From Oxalicibacterium flavum (GTDB lineage Bacteria; Pseudomonadota; Gammaproteobacteria; Burkholderiales; Burkholderiaceae_D), in assembly GCF_014635065.1 (NCBI RefSeq), contig NZ_BMCG01000002.1:558001-622000 (forward strand): a stretch of 64,000 bases of DNA. The letters are read 5' to 3'. The translations under genes were made by a program, and so were the position numbers. The notes under the pieces are model-generated. The model was not told the origin of the DNA, did no database searches, and saw only the letters and a program-made list of their open reading frames with translations. Positions 60,647-64,000 of the stretch are shown piece by piece (position 1 is the first letter of the stretch; each line of letters starts with the position of its first letter).

Positions 60647-61702
60647 TCACTGAAAATATTTCTTGAGCACCGCCGCCTGCGGCTTGTCCACGCCGTCGCG
60701 CGGCTGAATGCTCATCGGATAATTGGCGGCCCACCACGCGCCTGCCGCCCAGTAGGTCCAGCCGCGCCACACGGTCGTGTCCGCCATTTGGGCCAGCATG
60801 GCATCCAGTGCCGCCAGGCAAGATTCGGAGCCCGGCGTGCCGAATTCGCCCAGGAACAGCTTCTGTCCATTCTGCTTCGCCCAGTCGGTCACGTTGGCGA
60901 AGATGCGGCCGAGACGATCGGGCTCCACGCATTCGGTGCCGGTTCCCGAATAGCCGGGATCGGCGTACTGGTGTGCCTCCAGCCAGGTACGTCCGAGCGG
61001 ATCGGTGAGCGCGGCGAACTCCCGGCCGTTGGATGTGCCGCCCTGGTCCTTGGTCCATTCGTGCGCGCCGCTCCAGCGTCCGCCGGCGACCAGGATCACG
61101 TTCTGCGCACCGGCTGCGCGCAATGCCTGCACGGTCTGGCGCGCAACAGGCGCCCACTGCGCGATGCTGATCTTGGCCGGCTCGTTCATCAGGCCGAAGA
61201 TGGCCTGCTGCGGATCGGGAAAGGCCGCCGCCAGCCGCTTCCACAGATCGACGAAGGCCGTTGCCGGCACCTCCGCCGAACCGATGGTCTTGCCGCGATA
61301 GGTGCCGTAGTTGTGCACGTCGAGAATCACGCACAGGCCGCGCGCGGCGGCCTGCTTGACCGTCTTGTCGATCTGCGCGAGTTCGGCCGTGCTGAGTTCG
61401 CCGTTCAACTCCGGCTGCACGCGCTCCCACAGAAACGGCAAGCGGATCGTGTTGCCTCCAAGCTGCTTCACGTAATCGAGATCGGCGTTGCGCGGATACA
61501 TGTAATCCTTGTTGAGCGTGCCCGGCAACTTGGAGCTGTTGAATTCGGCGCCCGCCAGATTCACGCCCTTCAACTGCCCGGTCGCCAAGCACTGGGCAGC
61601 CGCGCTGCCCGCCAACGCGAACAGCAGCATGCCTGCCATCCATCCGAACAGGGCAACGCCACCTCGCCTGTCACCACTTGCAGCCGGGAACATCTGTTTC
61701 AT
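60647..61702 (-). CDS. exported GH5-family glycoside hydrolase (endoglucanase-like)
   Basis: A 351-residue secreted enzyme: signal peptide (about 18-36, AGSAAA), then a (beta/alpha)8 GH5 barrel. The acid/base Glu174 is in GLMNEPAKI and the nucleophile Glu286 in LFLGEFGTP; VNLAGAEF, RLPFLWERVQP and DVHNYGTYRG are GH5 substrate-site motifs. AAGGAG is six bases before the ATG. A beta-1,4-glucanase would suit a cellulose-like gum backbone, so it may trim or release the polymer made by this cluster. Confidence 0.92.
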   Translation of the reverse strand: MKQMFPAASGDRRGGVALFGWMAGMLLFALAGSAAAQCLATGQLKGVNLAGAEFNSSKLPGTLNKDYMYPRNADLDYVKQLGGNTIRLPFLWERVQPELNGELSTAELAQIDKTVKQAAARGLCVILDVHNYGTYRGKTIGSAEVPATAFVDLWKRLAAAFPDPQQAIFGLMNEPAKISIAQWAPVARQTVQALRAAGAQNVILVAGGRWSGAHEWTKDQGGTSNGREFAALTDPLGRTWLEAHQYADPGYSGTGTECVEPDRLGRIFANVTDWAKQNGQKLFLGEFGTPGSESCLAALDAMLAQMADTTVWRGWTYWAAGAWWAANYPMSIQPRDGVDKPQAAVLKKYFQ

Positions 61703-61743
61703 TTCTTCTCCTTGTTAAACGAATTGCACGGCGATCACTTGCG

Positions 61744-62532
61744 CTAATGACGAACGATGTCGTCCGACAGGCGAATTCGCCGGTACCCGACGATCAGGTT
61801 CTTCAAGCCGCGTACGCGCCAGGCAACGATCCGCAAGTGATGCTGCCAGCGCGAACGGTCCGACCCATGTTCGATATCGCTGCCGTACCGCGTCTGCACC
61901 GTGCCGCGCACCAGATCGAACTTCGACTGCACGCACAGCGCCGGCACCGACTGGAAGACGCGGTGCCGTCTGGCGGCTGCCGACGAGCGCTTGTCGAACA
62001 GGAAGAAATCGACCGGGCTGTGACTCTTCACAGGCTCGACCAGCAACAGCCTGGCTGCGTCGCGCGTGATCGCGTAGGCACCGGCGCCCCAGCTTTCCGA
62101 GCGCACGCCGTACAGGCTGATCGGCAACACCGAAAGACTCTCCTTCATGTCCAGCAGGACCCGATGCCGGGTTCCCTCGAAACGCACGATGTCGAAATGG
62201 CCGAGGTGCTTGCCAAGATTCGTCAACACCATCGGCAAGCTGCTGCTGATATGCACATCGTCCTCGAACACCACGCCGAATCCGGCACTGTCTTCCGCAA
62301 TCCGGTTCCAGGCCTGGAAATGGCTGCGAAAGCAACCGATCGCGCCAGGCAGCCAACCATTGGCACGTGCCCGCAGCCGGGCAAACTCCATGCGCTCTTC
62401 CACGCTCATCGCCCTGCCGTCAACCGCATCGATGCGTTCGAACGGCAGACCCAGTTCGTCGAGCTTGCTGCGCATCGCCGCCAGCCGGTCGGTTGCACGC
62501 GCCAGATTGATCACATAAATCCTGAAATCCAT
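61744..62532 (-). CDS. glycosyltransferase family 25 (LPS-type)
   Basis: A 262-residue GT25 transferase. It begins IYVINLARATDRLAAM and has GAIGCFRSHFQAW and the acidic donor/metal motif VFEDD (E90-D92), then SWGAGAYAITRDAARLLL. GT25 enzymes add galactose or other sugars in LPS/EPS. The Xanthomonas gum cluster has no GT25, so it may add a sixth sugar or a branch here. GGAGAAGGAC precedes the ATG. Confidence 0.9.
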   Translation of the reverse strand: MDFRIYVINLARATDRLAAMRSKLDELGLPFERIDAVDGRAMSVEERMEFARLRARANGWLPGAIGCFRSHFQAWNRIAEDSAGFGVVFEDDVHISSSLPMVLTNLGKHLGHFDIVRFEGTRHRVLLDMKESLSVLPISLYGVRSESWGAGAYAITRDAARLLLVEPVKSHSPVDFFLFDKRSSAAARRHRVFQSVPALCVQSKFDLVRGTVQTRYGSDIEHGSDRSRWQHHLRIVAWRVRGLKNLIVGYRRIRLSDDIVRH

Positions 62533-62585
62533 GTCCTTCTCCCCGGCCCATGACCTGTATGGGCAACAGCGCTTCGACCAGATGC

Positions 62586-63725
62586 CTATCTCACCGCACT
62601 ACCTTCGCCTGCCAGCTTTCTGTAAATATCCACATAGCGGTCGGCGATATGCCGCCAGCTGTACTGCGCCGCAAAGCACTGCGCCGATTCGCGCCGCTGC
62701 GTGAAGGCTGCGGTGCCGCCGTCGTGCAGCGCCAGAATGCCCGCCACCTGTGCCGCGACATCGTCCCGGCCGATCAGCATGCCCAGGCCGGATTTCTCCA
62801 CCAGGTTGCGAAACGGCGGAATATCGCTGAGCAGCGGCGTCAGTCCCGCGCTCATCGCCTCGATCGGCGCAATGCCGAAACCTTCGTGGCGCGACAGGCA
62901 GATGTAATAGCCGGCCTGACCGATCAGACCGGCAAGCTCCTGTTCCGACGGGTTCTCGACGATCGTCACGCGCCCTTCCAGACCGGCGCTACGCACCCGC
63001 TCCTGCAGTTCGTCGCGCGTATGGTCGTATTCGCGGCCGGCGACGATGAGCCGCCACTCGGGCCGTGCGTTCGCCAGTTCCCTGAACAGCGCAATCGTTT
63101 CCAGCAACCCCTTGTTGACCGACCAGCGGCCGAAATAGATCATGGTCGGCGTCGGCGTGCGCGCGGCGCGATCGGCGTACTTCTCCACGTTCACGCCGTT
63201 CTCGATCACCGCCAGCCGCGGCGCATGCATGATGTGCGCGAATATCTCGCCGTCGTTCTCGCTGGTCCCCACCACGCGGTCGTAGGCCAGGGAAGTGCTG
63301 CGCGTGACGGTGTTGAAATAGACGCGCTTCAGACGCGAGGCAAAGGCCGTGTGAAAGAAGCCGCCATGGGTGGAAGCCACCAGCGGCTTGCGATGCAGCG
63401 GCTTGGTCAGCGCCAGATAGTCGTAGAAGAAATCGACGCCATGCACGTGCACCACGTCGGCATCGCGCACGTGCCGCAACACGCCCGGCGCCAGCGGATA
63501 ACGCGAGGAACCGCTGTACGGCAGACGCGTCACGCGTATGCCCTGCACCTCGTCCTCGGCCGGCAGGACCTGGTCCGAATTGCGGAACAGCCGGTCGAGC
63601 GTGACGATGCGCGGGCGATGTCCATGCTGCAGCAATTGATGGCGCGCGATGTTCTGCACCACATCCTCCATGCCGCCGACCGAAGGATGATACTGACGCA
63701 CCAGATGAACGACCTTAAGAGACAT
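62586..63725 (-). CDS. gumH: GumH-type alpha-1,3-mannosyltransferase (GT4)
   Basis: A 379-residue GT-B enzyme. VVHLVRQYHPSVGGMEDV starts the acceptor domain; VVHVHGVDFFYDYL, ASTHGGFFHTAFA, YFGRWSVNKGL, IVAGREYD and CLSRHEGFGIAPIEAMSAGLTPLLSDIPPF (here in pieces; E-x7-E motif) agree closely with GumH/AceC as I recall them. It would add mannose from GDP-Man to cellobiose-PP-undecaprenol. AAAGG precedes ATG 63725. The start overlaps the upstream polymerase-like gene by 11 bases. Confidence 0.9.
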   Translation of the reverse strand: MSLKVVHLVRQYHPSVGGMEDVVQNIARHQLLQHGHRPRIVTLDRLFRNSDQVLPAEDEVQGIRVTRLPYSGSSRYPLAPGVLRHVRDADVVHVHGVDFFYDYLALTKPLHRKPLVASTHGGFFHTAFASRLKRVYFNTVTRSTSLAYDRVVGTSENDGEIFAHIMHAPRLAVIENGVNVEKYADRAARTPTPTMIYFGRWSVNKGLLETIALFRELANARPEWRLIVAGREYDHTRDELQERVRSAGLEGRVTIVENPSEQELAGLIGQAGYYICLSRHEGFGIAPIEAMSAGLTPLLSDIPPFRNLVEKSGLGMLIGRDDVAAQVAGILALHDGGTAAFTQRRESAQCFAAQYSWRHIADRYVDIYRKLAGEGSAVR

Positions 63726-64000
63726 GACTTGCCTTTCTGTTTGCAGACTGCGGTGCCGGCGTATCGGCAAAGCCGCGCGCAACCGCAGGTTTTTCGCGCA
63801 GCGCGCAGCAGCCGATCAGGAACCACAGCACGCCGGCGGTCTTGAGCGCCATCAGCGAGGTGCCGCTGATGGCGAGGATCAGCGACATGTAGAGCGCCGC
63901 GTAGGCGCGGAAACGGATGCCCTGCTCGTCCTTCATGCGGATCATCCAGAAACCGATCCACAACGCCACGAAGAAAGGCAGGCCGAAACGCGTGAGCAGC
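63715..64000 (-). CDS. polymerase-like membrane protein, C-terminal end only (GumE/Wzy position)
   Basis: The frame is open to the window edge, so the N-terminus lies outside. The visible 95 residues hold two or three hydrophobic helices (LLTRFGLPFFVALWIGF, YAALYMSLILAISG, LKTAGVLWFLIGCC) and a hydrophilic tail. This matches the C-terminal end of O-antigen/EPS polymerases; in the gum order GumE lies upstream of GumH. The call rests on topology and position. Confidence 0.55.
   Translation of the reverse strand, partial: LLTRFGLPFFVALWIGFWMIRMKDEQGIRFRAYAALYMSLILAISGTSLMALKTAGVLWFLIGCCALREKPAVARGFADTPAPQSANRKASHVS

Noticed and set aside
52306-64000. EPS cluster considered as colanic acid or generic capsule
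   Set aside because: No fucose or colanic genes are seen, and the GumK, GumL and GumH motif agreement is specific to the xanthan/acetan pathway.

Overview
The window is high-GC DNA from a betaproteobacterium, most likely Oxalobacteraceae (Herminiimonas/Noviherbaspirillum/Massilia type). The evidence is gene order: ilvI-ilvH-ilvC near pssA, an ECF sigma-DUF3619-DUF3106-RDD operon, and the long minus-strand supercluster leuC-entericidin-leuD-leuB-asd-fimV-truA-trpF-trpB-trpA-accD-folC-SPOR-cvpA-purF-PLP enzyme. The genus cannot be fixed from the sequence alone.

Layout. 1-7 kb: a PP2C phosphatase tail, two c-di-GMP proteins (dCache-HAMP-PAS-GGDEF-degenerate EAL, and MHYT-GGDEF-EAL) and two small stress-type proteins. 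7-13 kb: pssA, a secreted SIMPL-domain protein, and ilvIHC, whose 3' end and terminator have been tandemly duplicated. 13-16 kb: an ECF sigma factor co-transcribed with a one-TM protein and a secreted helical protein, then RDD and LOG proteins. 16-36 kb: purine, folate, fatty-acid, tryptophan, leucine and aspartate-family biosynthesis, plus aroC and an M48 lipoprotein peptidase. 36-45 kb: a third GGDEF-EAL protein, an MFS transporter, CBS and YihY proteins, a WrbA-like flavoprotein, DUF2069 and a D-2-hydroxyacid dehydrogenase-like flavoenzyme. 45-51 kb: a signalling operon of a LysM-FecR secreted protein, a CHASE2 histidine kinase and an OmpR-type regulator. Then come a tRNA-Arg(UCU) and a PEP-CTERM protein.

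52-64 kb is the most interesting part: a co-directional minus-strand exopolysaccharide cluster that strongly resembles the xanthan (gum) pathway. It holds the C-terminus of a polymerase-like membrane protein (GumE position), a GumH-like mannosyltransferase, a GT25 transferase, a secreted GH5 glycanase, a GumI-like transferase, a GumL-like pyruvyltransferase, a Wzx flippase (GumJ role), GumK glucuronosyltransferase, UDP-glucose dehydrogenase, a GumM-type GT26 enzyme and ManC. The two nucleotide-sugar enzymes make the donors (UDP-GlcA, GDP-Man) that GumK, GumH and GumI need. The product is therefore predicted to be a pyruvylated, xanthan-like acidic polysaccharide, with GT25 and GH5 as additions. 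Three c-di-GMP proteins, a CHASE2 two-component system and a PEP-CTERM protein lie in the same 64 kb, which suggests a biofilm/EPS lifestyle.
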